A stretch of 64,000 bases of DNA from positions 18,099-82,098 of the forward strand of contig JACOTG010000052.1 of the NCBI GenBank assembly GCA_016178505.1, read 5' to 3'. The DNA comes from Planctomycetota bacterium (GTDB lineage: Bacteria; Planctomycetota; JACOTG01). Shown here one piece after another: positions 28,901-38,127 of the stretch. The notes beneath the pieces were generated by a model. That model made no database searches, was not told the origin of the DNA, and saw nothing but the letters and a program-made list of their open reading frames with translations. How positions within the stretch are numbered: position 1 is the stretch's first letter; the number at the start of each line of letters is the position of its first letter. A program made the translations under genes and the position numbers.

Positions 28901-30513
28901 GTCGAAGTCTCCATTCGCGGGTCCGATTGCGGCTGGGCCACGTGTACGAAAGCATGCGCGGCGGGAAACGCCGGAAGATCAGGCGAGCCCAAGATTTCTT
29001 CGATCCACGATGTGCGATACCGGACGACGAACGGAAGCGGGCCGAAGACGCGCTCTTGCGGGAGATCCCGCGGTAACACGCTCGAATAGAGTCGCCGCCA
29101 CTGTGCTCGACCGCGGCCGCTTCCCTCTCGGAACGCGTCCTCCGCGCGACGCTCGATCAGTCGCAATCGCTCCTGGAGTGCGCCGAGCGCATTTTCGAAT
29201 CCGGCTGCGGCGGAGTCGGAGACGCTTCGCAGCGTTTCTTTGATGCGAGCCATCTCGCGTTCGAGGGTCGATCGAACAGAGTCGAACGAAGCACGGACGT
29301 CCGGAGGCATGCCGCCGCTCTCCGGCATTTCGGCACCGATCTTCAGCAGCTCCTCGTAGCCGATTCCGAACGCGCGTCGCGCGGCGTCGACGCGATCTTC
29401 GAGTAGGGTTGCCGTGAGCCGCGGGGCAACGTACGGAATCGGAACGTGCAGCGCGTCGAACAGTCCACCCAGTTGCGCGACGTATGCAGCCTCGCTCGGA
29501 CCGACGACGATCGCCGCGCACGGCAGTAGCGCACTCTGCGCGACGGGACGGAGCGCGACGTCCGGGCTGAAGAGTTCGGGCGATCGATGGATGTCGGCAG
29601 CGAGTCGTGCGCCGGACGTTGGTGCCACGCGCTTGCGCCGTCCGGCCTCGTCCAGGCGAAACAGGAACGGCGGCGACACGTCGCCGAGGCCCTGAGCGTG
29701 ACCGAGGCGGCGCAGTGCTGCACCGCGCTCGCGGATCGACTCAGCGACTCCGGGATCGAGAAGCGCCGCTCTGCCGAGGAGCTCGGCCGACTCGCGACGC
29801 AACCAACGGGGCTCGAGCATCACCAGCCGATGGCCGGAGAACAGTCGGAGCATCGATCGACAACACCATTCGCCGAGACTTTCGTTGTCGTGCGGCTCGA
29901 GGAAGCCGAACGCCTCGTCGCGACGCGGCGTCGCGGGAAACGCGTCCCGCGCCTCGGCGACGAGCGCGCGGAGTGCGTCGTCGGTTCGACGCGCATGCAA
30001 CGGCTCCCCCGTCGACTCCCAAGCGGCGCGCAGGCGCCGCACTTCGAACTCACGAGTGAGAACGTGCAGCTGGTTTGCCTCGTCGAGATCATGATCATCG
30101 GTGTGACACCAGAAGACCGGAACCGCGCGGAACTCCCCGCGCCGCTCGATCTCGGCCGCGACCCGAATTGCGGTGATGACTTTGTACACGGACAGAAGAG
30201 GACCGACGAAGAGTCCCGGCTGCTGACCGGCGACGACCGCGACCGTGCGCGGGTCGGCGAGTGATCGCGCAGCATCTATGCATTCGGAGCTTGCACCCAG
30301 CGCAGCGTTTTCGGACGCGAGCCTCTCCGCGACGGCGGCCCGAGGGACTTCCGTGCGGGCGACGGCGCGGGCTGTGCGATGCAACGCCTCGGCGGCAGTG
30401 GCGCCGGCGAGCGTCGGAAAGAACGGAGCGAGCGACGGCTCCCGTCGCGCCAGGTCGCCGAGAAGGGTCGGATAGCGTGAGAGCCGTTCCAAGGCCACCC
30501 AGTCGACGTTCAA
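28897..30513 (-). CDS. bshC: Bacillithiol synthase, putative cysteine-adding enzyme BshC
   Basis: 538 residues, the normal BshC length. Recognisable parts are VAVVAGQQPGLFVGPLLSVYKV, VPVFWCHTDDHDLDEANQ, and the C-terminal coiled coil with WRRLYSSVLPRDLPQERVF. BshC adds cysteine to GlcN-malate to finish bacillithiol. It starts 58 bases after pyrF on the same strand and overlaps bshB1 at ATGA. Having all three enzymes in a row makes a complete pathway. Confidence 0.96.
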   Translation of the reverse strand: MNVDWVALERLSRYPTLLGDLARREPSLAPFFPTLAGATAAEALHRTARAVARTEVPRAAVAERLASENAALGASSECIDAARSLADPRTVAVVAGQQPGLFVGPLLSVYKVITAIRVAAEIERRGEFRAVPVFWCHTDDHDLDEANQLHVLTREFEVRRLRAAWESTGEPLHARRTDDALRALVAEARDAFPATPRRDEAFGFLEPHDNESLGEWCCRSMLRLFSGHRLVMLEPRWLRRESAELLGRAALLDPGVAESIRERGAALRRLGHAQGLGDVSPPFLFRLDEAGRRKRVAPTSGARLAADIHRSPELFSPDVALRPVAQSALLPCAAIVVGPSEAAYVAQLGGLFDALHVPIPYVAPRLTATLLEDRVDAARRAFGIGYEELLKIGAEMPESGGMPPDVRASFDSVRSTLEREMARIKETLRSVSDSAAAGFENALGALQERLRLIERRAEDAFREGSGRGRAQWRRLYSSVLPRDLPQERVFGPLPFVVRYRTSWIEEILGSPDLPAFPAAHAFVHVAQPQSDPRMETST

Positions 30514-30571
30514 CGAGGGCGTCTCCGATGAGCGATCATGACGTAGTTTCGCACTCGCGGTGGTGCGATGG

Positions 30572-31492
30572 TCAGCGACCTAGGCGGCAAGCCGCTTCGA
30601 TCTCGTCTCGAGTGCGATGCGCCGCGTCGGCGATGGCATCGATCGAACCGTCGCCGGGCGGATAGAGGATGGCCCGCGACGACGAGAGCAGTGCGCCCAT
30701 GCCTTGTGTGTCGAACGCACCGCACGCGTCGCGAATGCTCGCGCCTTGCGCTCCGATTCCGGGCACGAGAAGCGGTGTCCAGGGCATCTCCGAGCGAATG
30801 CGTCTCAGCTCGTCGGGGTACGTCGCGCCGGCCACCGCGCCCACGGAACTCCACCCGGAATGTCCGCGGATTCCCTCACCCCACCGAGCGACGAGATCGG
30901 CGATCTTCAAGAACAGCGGCTCGCCGTCGCAGTCGAGGTCCTGCAGATCCCTCGCCGAGGGATTCGACGTGCGAACGAGGACGAAAACGCCTTTGCCGCG
31001 TTGACGGCATCGCGCGAGGAACGGCTCCACCCCGTCGAGTCCGAGCAACGGGTTCACGGTTACGGCGTCGGCGTCGATTCCGGGCGAAGGGTCGAGATGC
31101 GCGGCCGCGTATGCTTCCGCGGTCGAGCCGATGTCGCCGCGCTTCACGTCGGCGATCACGAGCAGGCCGCGGTCTCGAGCATCGCGGGCATTTCTCTCGA
31201 ACGCGCGAAGGCCCGGTGAGAGCCAGCGTTCGTAGAACGCGATCTGCAGCTTCACGGCAACGGCGAAGGGCGCGACGGCCTCGATCACCGTGCGCCCGAA
31301 TCGCTCGATGGCGGTCGCCGCACCCTCGGCCGGATCGCTGGCATCCTCGAGAGCGGCACGACGAATCGAATCGGGAATGCGTGCGAGGTCGGGATCGAGT
31401 CCGACGCAGAGGCGTGATCCTTTTTCGCGCGTGAGCCGATGGAGCCGATCCCCGAAGGTCTCGCCGGTACGGGAAGTCAAAGGAGCATTCAC
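30572..31492 (-). CDS. pyrF: Orotidine 5'-phosphate decarboxylase
   Basis: 306 residues from a GTG at 31492 that overlaps the previous stop as GTGA. Motifs are [28 protein letters not shown], the catalytic [16 protein letters not shown], and [10 protein letters not shown]. Length and motif spacing fit the type 2 PyrF group. It makes UMP in pyrimidine synthesis. It is packed between trpG/pabA and bshC; no functional link to bacillithiol is evident. Confidence 0.95.
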   Translation of the reverse strand: MNAPLTSRTGETFGDRLHRLTREKGSRLCVGLDPDLARIPDSIRRAALEDASDPAEGAATAIERFGRTVIEAVAPFAVAVKLQIAFYERWLSPGLRAFERNARDARDRGLLVIADVKRGDIGSTAEAYAAAHLDPSPGIDADAVTVNPLLGLDGVEPFLARCRQRGKGVFVLVRTSNPSARDLQDLDCDGEPLFLKIADLVARWGEGIRGHSGWSSVGAVAGATYPDELRRIRSEMPWTPLLVPGIGAQGASIRDACGAFDTQGMGALLSSSRAILYPPGDGSIDAIADAAHRTRDEIEAACRLGR

Positions 31493-32109
31493 GTGCGGCG
31501 TCTCCGCGCGGTCATCACCGGCGCCCGGCGACGGCGGGACGCGAACTCGGAAGAAAGGAAGTTCTGCAGGAGTTCCGTGCCGGCTTCCGTGAGGAATGAC
31601 TCGGGATGAAACTGCACGCCTTCGATCGGCAGTTCGCGATGTCGGACGCCCATCAGTTCCCCCTTCTCGGAGTGCGCCGTCGCAACGAGGCATGTCGGAA
31701 GCGACGCCTCGCGAACGATCAGCGAGTGATACCGCGTCGCCGTGAACGGATTCGGAAGGCCGCGGTAGACCCCCTTGCCGTCGTGTGTGATCAACGACGT
31801 TTTTCCGTGCATGAGGCGCATCGCGCGCACGACCTCGCCACCGAACACGGCGCCGATGCACTGATGTCCCAGGCAAACTCCGAGAGTCGGAATGCGCGAA
31901 CTCAAGTGCACGAGGACACCGTTGCTCATGCCGGCCTCGCGCGGCGTGCATGGCCCCGGGGAGATGACGATGCGTTCGGGGCTCAACCGCTCGATCGCCG
32001 CAATCGTGACGCAATCGTTTCGAAAAACCTCGACGGACTCTCCCAACTCGCCGAATCGCTGGACGAGGTTGTAGGTAAACGAATCGTAGTTGTCGATCAA
32101 GACGATCAT
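31489..32109 (-). CDS. Glutamine amidotransferase of anthranilate / aminodeoxychorismate synthase
   Basis: 206 residues from ATG 32109. Class I amidotransferase signature: [27 protein letters not shown], catalytic Cys in [11 protein letters not shown], and the His-Glu pair in GVQFHPES. It supplies ammonia to TrpE or PabB, for tryptophan or folate. TrpG and PabA cannot be told apart by sequence alone, and neither trpE nor pabB is near. A basic Arg-rich tail ([16 protein letters not shown]) is unusual. It overlaps pyrF by four bases. Confidence 0.92.
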   Translation of the reverse strand: MIVLIDNYDSFTYNLVQRFGELGESVEVFRNDCVTIAAIERLSPERIVISPGPCTPREAGMSNGVLVHLSSRIPTLGVCLGHQCIGAVFGGEVVRAMRLMHGKTSLITHDGKGVYRGLPNPFTATRYHSLIVREASLPTCLVATAHSEKGELMGVRHRELPIEGVQFHPESFLTEAGTELLQNFLSSEFASRRRRAPVMTARRRRT

Positions 32110-32179
32110 GCAGCCGTCATCCTGCCGCGAGAAGTCTAGAGGCGTGGGAGATCGGTGACAAGCCGCGTTTGCGGCGACG

Positions 32180-33322
32180 TCAGCGGATGAATGCCTCGAT
32201 GACCGAGTTCGCGACGCGACGTCCGGCGTCGGTGAGAGCAATGCGATCGCCGTCGGCGGAAAGAAGTCCGGCGTTCATGAAGCCGACGATTTCCTCTGCA
32301 AAGCGCTCGGCGATATCGATGCCGAACCGTGCGCGGAGGTCGGTTCGCGATACGCCACGCTCGAGGCGAAGCCCGAGCATGAGTGACTCCCCAAGGCAGG
32401 CATCGGCCTGAAGCGCCTCCTCGAAGACGACCGCGTGGCCGCTTTCCCGAACCGCGGCCACGTACTTGCGCCACTCGGCGACGTTTCTCCGGCGTACGCC
32501 GTTCTCATAGGAGACGGCGGACGGCCCGACGCCGACGTACTCGGCGTTGTTCCAGTAGACGAGATTGTGGCGACACTCGCGGCCCGGCCGCGCGAAGTTC
32601 GAGATCTCGTAGGGCGCGTAACCGGCCGCGCTGAGTGTCGCGCGCGTCGAGTCGAACATTTCGCACCACGTCGATTCGTCCAGCTCGCAAAGCACGCCGT
32701 CGCGATGGAGGCGCCCAAACTCCGTGCCGGGTTCGATGGTGAGACCGTATGCCGAAACGTGATCGGGCGCGAGCGCAATCGCCTCGCGCAAATCCGCGGC
32801 CCACTCGTTGGGCGTCTCTCCCGGCACGCCGAACATGAGATCGAGGTTGACGTCGTTGCAGCCTTCCTCGCGCAGCGAGTCGACGGCACGCCGCGCGTCA
32901 TCTGCGTCGTGTGCGCGCCCGAGAAACGCGAGCTTCGCCGAACGAAACGATTGCACGCCGACGCTGAATCGCGTCGCACCAGCGCCACGCCACAGACGCA
33001 CCTTTTCAACGTTCACGCTCTCGGGATTCGACTCGACGGTGAATTCGCGAATCACGGTGAAGTCGATGTGGTCGTGGAGGGCGGAAAGAAAGCGCTCCGT
33101 CTGCGGAATGGAAAGGAACGAAGGCGTGCCTCCGCCGACGAAGATCGTCTCTGGTCGTAGGCCGTGCGCGCGTGATGCCAGTTCCCGCTCGAACGCACCG
33201 AGGAACTCGTCGATGGGCTCGCCGCGTTCGACCACGGAGTAGAAGTCGCAGTACGGGCATTTCACGACGCAGAACGGGAGATGAACGTAGAACGCCCGGG
33301 GGCGTGGGCCGACGCCGGTCAA
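32180..33322 (-). CDS. hemW: HemW-like radical SAM protein (coproporphyrinogen oxidase-like)
   Basis: 380 residues. The radical SAM cluster motif is CVVKCPYC near residue 18, then [27 protein letters not shown] and [11 protein letters not shown], ending with a winged-helix HemN_C domain ([17 protein letters not shown]). HemW proteins are heme chaperones and usually lack CPO activity; the short N-terminus with CxxxCxxC but no following second Cys fits HemW. The start overlaps the sigma factor stop at ATGA. Confidence 0.93.
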   Translation of the reverse strand: MTGVGPRPRAFYVHLPFCVVKCPYCDFYSVVERGEPIDEFLGAFERELASRAHGLRPETIFVGGGTPSFLSIPQTERFLSALHDHIDFTVIREFTVESNPESVNVEKVRLWRGAGATRFSVGVQSFRSAKLAFLGRAHDADDARRAVDSLREEGCNDVNLDLMFGVPGETPNEWAADLREAIALAPDHVSAYGLTIEPGTEFGRLHRDGVLCELDESTWCEMFDSTRATLSAAGYAPYEISNFARPGRECRHNLVYWNNAEYVGVGPSAVSYENGVRRRNVAEWRKYVAAVRESGHAVVFEEALQADACLGESLMLGLRLERGVSRTDLRARFGIDIAERFAEEIVGFMNAGLLSADGDRIALTDAGRRVANSVIEAFIR

Positions 33323-34137
33323 TCCTCGTCGTCGCGGCTCAGGATCGCGTGGAGTTTCCGTAGTGCTTCGTTCTCGATTTGTCGCACGCGCTCGCGCGTG
33401 AGGTGGACGTGCACGCCGATTTCTTTCAACGTCATCGGATCGTGCTCGCCGATGCCGTAGCGCATCTTCAGGATCGTCGCCTCTCGTTCGTCGATGGCGC
33501 CGAGAAGTTTCTCGAGCTGCTCGATCTCGAAGGCGTCGAAAACCGTTTCGTCCGGTCGCTTCACGGCGGGCGCTTCGATCGCTTCATTCGAAGCGAAGAC
33601 AGAGTCGAGGCTGACGACTTGTGATGCTCCGTTCGACGCGCGAATCGCACGCTTGATGATGCGGACGCTTTCGCGCGGAATGTCCATTTCGGCGGCAACT
33701 TCTTGGACAGTGGGTTGGCGGGCGAGTCGGTACTGCAATTCCATCGCGACGTTCTTCCATCGCGCGATGAGCTCGACCATGTACGACGGAATCCGAACCG
33801 TTTTCACGGTGTTGATGAGCGCGCGACGAATCGATTGCTTGATCCACCACGTCGCGTACGTCGAGAACCGGCACTCAGCGTCGGGGTCGAATCGCTCGAC
33901 GGCTTTCAACAATCCCAGATTGCCCTCTTCGATGAGATCGAGAAACGAGAGTCCGCGATTGACGTAGTTGCGGGCGATGGCAACGACGAGGCGCAGGTTT
34001 GCACGAATCATGCGCTCGCGCGCGGCCAAATCGCCTTTGCGAATCGCGCGGGCCAATTCCTTCTCCTGGTCCGCCGTGAGGAGGGCGACTTTGTTGATGT
34101 CGTTCAGATAAGTCTCGAGAGCCGATTCGCGAGCGAT
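33319..34137 (-). CDS. RpoD-family (sigma-70 group 1/2) sigma factor, ATC start
   Basis: About 272 residues. Region 1.2 starts at once (ESALETYLNDINKVALLT), then region 2 (LRLVVAIARNYVNRG, FLDLIEEGNLGLLKAVERFD, RFSTYATWWIKQSIRRAL), region 3, and region 4 (MTLKEIGVHVHLTRERVRQIENEAL). There is no region 1.1, so it may be a short primary sigma or a group 2 factor. A consensus promoter covers 34203-34232, which rules out the GTG codons at 34239 and 34224. Downstream of that promoter no ATG, GTG or TTG is in frame before region 2. GGAGG at 34146-34150 stands eight bases before ATC at 34137-34135, which I take as the start. It leads the operon with hemW. Confidence 0.93.
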   Translation of the reverse strand: MARESALETYLNDINKVALLTADQEKELARAIRKGDLAARERMIRANLRLVVAIARNYVNRGLSFLDLIEEGNLGLLKAVERFDPDAECRFSTYATWWIKQSIRRALINTVKTVRIPSYMVELIARWKNVAMELQYRLARQPTVQEVAAEMDIPRESVRIIKRAIRASNGASQVVSLDSVFASNEAIEAPAVKRPDETVFDAFEIEQLEKLLGAIDEREATILKMRYGIGEHDPMTLKEIGVHVHLTRERVRQIENEALRKLHAILSRDDED

Positions 34138-34145
34138 GGTCGAGT

Positions 34146-34150
34146 CCTCC
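34146..34150 (-). promoter_or_regulatory. Shine-Dalgarno GGAGG deciding an ATC start of the sigma factor
   Basis: Part of AAGGAGGA on the minus strand, eight bases before ATC 34137-34135. The codons that follow encode ARESALETYLNDIN, the expected N-terminus of region 1.2. Confidence 0.6.
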
Positions 34151-34202
34151 TTGCGCTTGCACTCGTCACGTCTGGGCTCAGATCGTGCAGAAGCGATCGG
34201 CG

Positions 34203-34232
34203 AGTATAGGGCCGTTCGCCACACGGTGTCAA
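34203..34232 (-). promoter_or_regulatory. Sigma-70 promoter of the sigma/hemW/trpG/pyrF/bsh gene run
   Basis: On the minus strand TTGACA (34227-34232) is a perfect -35 box, with an 18-base spacer and TATACT (34203-34208) as -10, five of six. The start of transcription would be near 34196, about 60 bases before the ATC codon. Confidence 0.7.
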
Positions 34233-34341
34233 ACAGCACCGTCCGCCCGAGCCCGGGCGCGGAGCGCGGGATCTCCGGCGATGGAACTTATCGGTCGTTC
34301 GAGCGAAAAGGATTAGCGGGAACTGGATCGGAAGCGGGTGT

Positions 34342-35745
34342 TCAGAATGCGTTCTTGTGGACGAACCCCCGAAGAAACGTCAGCAGCATGATGCGAAAGT
34401 CGAACCCGAGCGACCAATTTTCGATGTAGTAGAGATCGTATTGAAGGCGCTTTCGCAACGACGTGTCGCCGCGCCAGCCGTTCACTTGCGCCCAACCCGT
34501 GATTCCCGCCTTGACGTGATGGCGAAGCATGTAGCGCGGAAGCGAGTTCTTGAAGTCCTCGATGAAAACGGGACGCTCGGGCCGCGGACCGACGATGCTC
34601 ATCTCCCCTTTCAACACGTTGAAGAACTGAGGGATTTCGTCGAGGCTCGTTCGACGGAGGAAGCGCCCGATCGGCGTCGCGCGCGGATCGTCACGTCGGG
34701 CGAAAGTCGCGCCGGTCTCACTCTCGGCGTCGGAGAGCATCGTGCGAAACTTGAAGATCCGGAACACGTGCCCATCGATGCCGACGCGCTCCTGGCGATA
34801 AAAGACCGGGCCCGGGCTGGTCGACCGAACGATGATGGCGATGACCGCGAGCAGAGGCGAGATCACGATCAAGACGATAAGCGAAAGGACGACGTCGATC
34901 GATCGTTTCAGTACCCGCTGCCAGCCGTAATACGGGCTCTCCTGAAGCGTGAAAACGGGCAATCCGTCGAACACCGCGACGCGCGCACGGAGCGTCACGA
35001 GCCCAAAGAAGTCGGGCACGAGCTTCACGTCGACACATTCCTGCGACAGGGACTTGATCAGCGGCTCCATCGTGCTGACCTGATCGAGCGACAGGGCAAA
35101 GTAAACCTGATCAATTTGTCCGGTTTTCACGAGGCTCAGCAGCTCGTCTGCGCGACCGATCACCGGAACTCCGCGGATGACGCGTCCGATCCGCTCCGGT
35201 CGGTCGTCGAGGAACCCGACGAGGTGGATTCCAGTCCACGGATTGTTCTGCAACGTTTCCGCGATGTTCTGGCCGAGCTTCCCGGCGCTGACGATGATCG
35301 CGTGTCGCAGATTCCAGCCCTTTTGCCGCATCTCTCGAAGGCAAAGGCGAATCGCGGAGCGCGCGAGACCGAGGAAGAGGACGTTGAACAGCAACCAGAA
35401 AAGAAGCACGGTGCGCGAGTACTCGTATCGGCGGAAGAAGAACGTTGTGGCGGCAAGGGCCATCGCGGCCAGAAGCGTGGCTTTGACGATGTCGAGCCAC
35501 TCCCCTGCCAGAGTTCCCGCGCGGCGTGGCACGTAGAGTCGGCAAAGATGGTAGCAGACCATGCAGATCACGAGCGCGACGGGGAGAACCGTTACATACT
35601 CGCGACCATCGGGGAGTCCTTTCAGCAGTGGAACCAGTACTGCGGCGAATCGAAGGTCGTATGCGACGGAAAACGCGGCCGCCGTCATGGCGCAATCCAT
35701 GACGAGGCACAACGTCACCATGAGCTGGCTGTGTTTCTTGAGCAC
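34342..35745 (-). CDS. Polyprenyl-phosphate sugar phosphotransferase (WcaJ/WbaP family)
   Basis: 467 residues. Four or five N-terminal membrane helices (residues about 10-135), then a CoA-binding-like Rossmann region (IIVSAGKLGQNIAETL, VGFLDDRPERIG). The C-terminal bacterial sugar transferase domain starts with KRSIDVVLSLIVL and contains SPGPVFYRQERVG, FKFRTM, RRTSLDEIPQFFNVLKG and the final GITGWAQVNGWRGDT. It puts the first sugar phosphate, often glucose or galactose, on undecaprenyl phosphate to begin an exopolysaccharide or O-antigen repeat. No other glycan genes are adjacent. The start has a possible promoter at 35905-35933. Confidence 0.94.
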   Translation of the reverse strand: MLKKHSQLMVTLCLVMDCAMTAAAFSVAYDLRFAAVLVPLLKGLPDGREYVTVLPVALVICMVCYHLCRLYVPRRAGTLAGEWLDIVKATLLAAMALAATTFFFRRYEYSRTVLLFWLLFNVLFLGLARSAIRLCLREMRQKGWNLRHAIIVSAGKLGQNIAETLQNNPWTGIHLVGFLDDRPERIGRVIRGVPVIGRADELLSLVKTGQIDQVYFALSLDQVSTMEPLIKSLSQECVDVKLVPDFFGLVTLRARVAVFDGLPVFTLQESPYYGWQRVLKRSIDVVLSLIVLIVISPLLAVIAIIVRSTSPGPVFYRQERVGIDGHVFRIFKFRTMLSDAESETGATFARRDDPRATPIGRFLRRTSLDEIPQFFNVLKGEMSIVGPRPERPVFIEDFKNSLPRYMLRHHVKAGITGWAQVNGWRGDTSLRKRLQYDLYYIENWSLGFDFRIMLLTFLRGFVHKNAF

Positions 35746-35904
35746 GTCTCGGTCGAGTCCTCCAGCGGATGTTCGTCGGGACTCTACACGCCACCGTGAG
35801 GCGCGGAGCCAATCGCAGCAGCCAACGTGCGGAGTGCGCGGAAGCCCGGGTTCGCCGTACGAGAACTTCTAACCGCCTACGAGAGGACTCCCGCCGAACC
35901 GGGG

Positions 35905-35933
35905 AACCTACCACGACCACCATTCACGTGCAA
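35905..35933 (-). promoter_or_regulatory. Possible promoter of the sugar phosphotransferase gene
   Basis: Minus strand TTGCAC (35928-35933), 17-base spacer, TAGGTT (35905-35910), in the 230-base gap before the gene start. Each box matches four of six consensus bases. Confidence 0.35.
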
Positions 35934-35975
35934 TCGCCTTGATGGGAGCATGTAACGTCGTCGCGCGCGCACCGA

Positions 35976-36701
35976 TCAAACTCCGACTTTGAGTCGCTCG
36001 GCGAGGAGATTCGGCAGACCGGCCCGGATGATCTTGTCGGCGGCGGTGGCGATGTCGTAGGGAACTCGATGAATCTCGTACTCCTCGGATTCGACGTCGT
36101 AGATGGCACAGCTCGCTCGTGGATCCTGGTCTCGAGGTTGACCGACCGATCCCACGTTGAATAGCCCCTTCTTGAATTCGGTGAGCGCAACGGTTGGGTC
36201 GAAGTTGACATGCAGTCCCGTGTCGCTCAGCAAGTAAGAAATCGGCGCATGGGAATGACCGATGAACGCCGCACGCGTCGCTTGCTGTTCGAAGCTCAGG
36301 AGGGCGTCGTGTGGCGTTCGCAGGTACTGAAACCACTCCGGGTGGTGGAGGCTTGCGTGGGCGAAGCAGACTTCGCGTTCGCAAATGACGAAGGGAAGCT
36401 GCCGAAGGAATCGGAGGTGCGCCGGCTGCATCTGGGCCTGGGTCCATCGTATCGATGAAACAGCATAACTATTGAAATTATCTATATTTATGGAATTAGA
36501 AACCGCCGCATCATGATTTCCGAGCACGCACGAGACATCGAGGGCGCGCATTCGATCGATACACGCGCAGGGATCTGCGCCATAACCGACGATGTCGCCA
36601 AGGCAGACGAGCTTCTCGACGTCGAGACCCGAAAGGTGGGAAAGCACAGCCTCGAGCGCTTCGAGGTTCCCATGCAAGTCGCTCACGATTCCGTACCGCA
36701 C
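35976..36701 (-). CDS. Metallophosphoesterase (YfcE/DR1281-like calcineurin fold)
   Basis: 241 residues from GTG 36701, which has GAGGA upstream. Metal ligands are in GIVSDLHGNLEAL, CLGDIVGYGADP, GNHDAA and GHSHAP. The layout matches single-domain phosphodiesterases that hydrolyse cyclic nucleotides or other phosphodiesters; the substrate is not predictable. Bases 36470-36505, coding SNSINIDNFNSYA, are far richer in A+T than the rest of the window. It lies in a minus-strand run after acylphosphatase and a permease. Confidence 0.88.
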   Translation of the reverse strand: MRYGIVSDLHGNLEALEAVLSHLSGLDVEKLVCLGDIVGYGADPCACIDRMRALDVSCVLGNHDAAVSNSINIDNFNSYAVSSIRWTQAQMQPAHLRFLRQLPFVICEREVCFAHASLHHPEWFQYLRTPHDALLSFEQQATRAAFIGHSHAPISYLLSDTGLHVNFDPTVALTEFKKGLFNVGSVGQPRDQDPRASCAIYDVESEEYEIHRVPYDIATAADKIIRAGLPNLLAERLKVGV

Positions 36702-36733
36702 TAGTCCTCGCACTCTCCAGATCTGCGGCAAGC

Positions 36734-37540
36734 CTACAGATCTCTCCGTCGAAAAAGGAATTCACAGCACACCGCGAAGGCGACGGTGAAAGAGGTGCCG
36801 TGTACGAGCGCAATCAAGAGATTCGAAGTACCCATTCGCCCGCGGTCATCCAAGAGATTCGCCGGCGTCAGATCGGCGAAATGCGGAAGGAATCTGAGCA
36901 CGAACGCCGCGACGTCTGAAACAACCGAGCCGAATCCGACCGGCGCGAGGCCGACCGTCGCATGAGAGATCAAGAAAACGGCGAGCGTTGCAACCGATCC
37001 GAAGGCAGGTGAAAGGATGAGGGACATCATGCATCCGAATGCGCAGATGGCAAAGATCTGGATGCCAATGGACAAATATCCAGCGGCGAGCGAACAAAAC
37101 CAATCCGCAAGCGCGACATCGCGTCCCGATTCCTGTCGCGCCCCCGGCCCGCCCTCGAGTCCCGCGAGGATCGCCGCGGGCGCCAAGACGATCAGCCATC
37201 GAGCGGCGCATAGTCCGGCAGTCACGATCGAAACGGCAGCGATTCGGTCTCGATCGATGGTCCGCACGAGGATGACGGGGCAGTTTCGGTCGTCGAGCAC
37301 CGCCGCACAGACATGGTATGTCGACGCGATCGCAAGGAGCAGGCTCCCGAGTTGAACTGCCGCAAGAACGATCTCAAGGCGAGTCAGCCAGGCTCGGCCG
37401 AATGCGTAAGGAGTGATGAAGGGCAATGCGGCGATGCTCACGGCTGTGATCCCGGCGATCCAGTACGACACGTAGTCTCGGGAGCACGGCGCACGCAGCC
37501 AGCGCCACTGTGCGATCAAGCGGTGGATTCGGAAGATCAT
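36734..37540 (-). CDS. Probable ABC-2 type transporter permease
   Basis: 268 residues from ATG 37540, overlapping the acylphosphatase stop as TGATG. About six membrane helices are visible, for example YWIAGITAVSIAALPFITPYA, LARPIS-like RTIDRDRIAAVSIVTA, and SVATLAVFLISHATVGLAP. The C-terminus VCCEFLFRRRDL ends as ABC-2 permeases do. The pattern of a pre-helix after the second membrane segment and the terminal FRRRD points to this family. No ATPase gene is adjacent, which weakens the call; it may work with an ATPase encoded elsewhere. Confidence 0.55.
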   Translation of the reverse strand: MIFRIHRLIAQWRWLRAPCSRDYVSYWIAGITAVSIAALPFITPYAFGRAWLTRLEIVLAAVQLGSLLLAIASTYHVCAAVLDDRNCPVILVRTIDRDRIAAVSIVTAGLCAARWLIVLAPAAILAGLEGGPGARQESGRDVALADWFCSLAAGYLSIGIQIFAICAFGCMMSLILSPAFGSVATLAVFLISHATVGLAPVGFGSVVSDVAAFVLRFLPHFADLTPANLLDDRGRMGTSNLLIALVHGTSFTVAFAVCCEFLFRRRDL

Positions 37541-37809
37541 CAATATCGAATCTCGAAGTCACTGAGCGACGGGGTTTCCGATTCGTAGTTGCCATCTTCC
37601 CGCTGAATGTGCCCGACCATTTGCCCGCGGAGATCGTGGAGGAAAGCCGCGATCATCGGTTCGGTTCCCTGCACGCAAAGCTCGACACGACCGTCGGGTA
37701 AGTTCCGTACCCAACCACTGACCCGATGGCGCAAAGCAACTCCACGAGCGACGAACCGAAAGCCGACGCCCTGAACTCGGCCGCCAAAGAAGCAATGGTA
37801 CTGGGTCAT
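37540..37809 (-). CDS. acyP: Acylphosphatase
   Basis: 89 residues, standard length. The phosphate loop GRVQGVGFRFVAR holds the catalytic Arg, and the catalytic Asn is in GWVRNLPDGRVEL. It hydrolyses acyl phosphates in the cytoplasm. It is the first gene of a minus-strand run with the permease and metallophosphoesterase and faces away from the parS/parB region. Confidence 0.93.
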   Translation of the reverse strand: MTQYHCFFGGRVQGVGFRFVARGVALRHRVSGWVRNLPDGRVELCVQGTEPMIAAFLHDLRGQMVGHIQREDGNYESETPSLSDFEIRY

Positions 37810-37920
37810 GAAGCCGCACTCCTATCAATCGTGAATTGAACGGGCAAGTCGAAATGCACTCTCTTGGTCGCTTTTCCAGTGCGGCGACTTCGGGACTCCG
37901 CCGAAATCTAAGGATACCGA

Positions 37921-37936
37921 TGTTCCACGTGGAACA
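37921..37936. promoter_or_regulatory. parS centromere site 1
   Basis: TGTTCCACGTGGAACA, a perfect 16-base palindrome identical to the common bacterial parS consensus form. ParB loads here and spreads, using CTP. It lies 207 bases before the parB start. Confidence 0.95.
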
Positions 37937-38068
37937 TCGTGGGCGAGGCAGAGCGCGCCACGTTCCGAAGTTGCTCCGAACTCCTGGACGTCGTAGGCTG
38001 CTCGCCCGTCGTTGAGTTGATCGAATCGGCACCCGGGCGTTGGCCTCTCGGGGCGCATGCAATGCGAG

Positions 38069-38084
38069 TGTTCCACGTGGAACA
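38069..38084. promoter_or_regulatory. parS centromere site 2
   Basis: A second perfect copy of TGTTCCACGTGGAACA, 148 bases from the first and 44 bases before the parB ATG. Its position in the parB leader suggests ParB could repress its own gene. Confidence 0.95.
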
Positions 38085-38127
38085 CCGGATCGAGGTCGAA
38101 GGGCGTCAATCGAGGGAGGGAGAAAAC

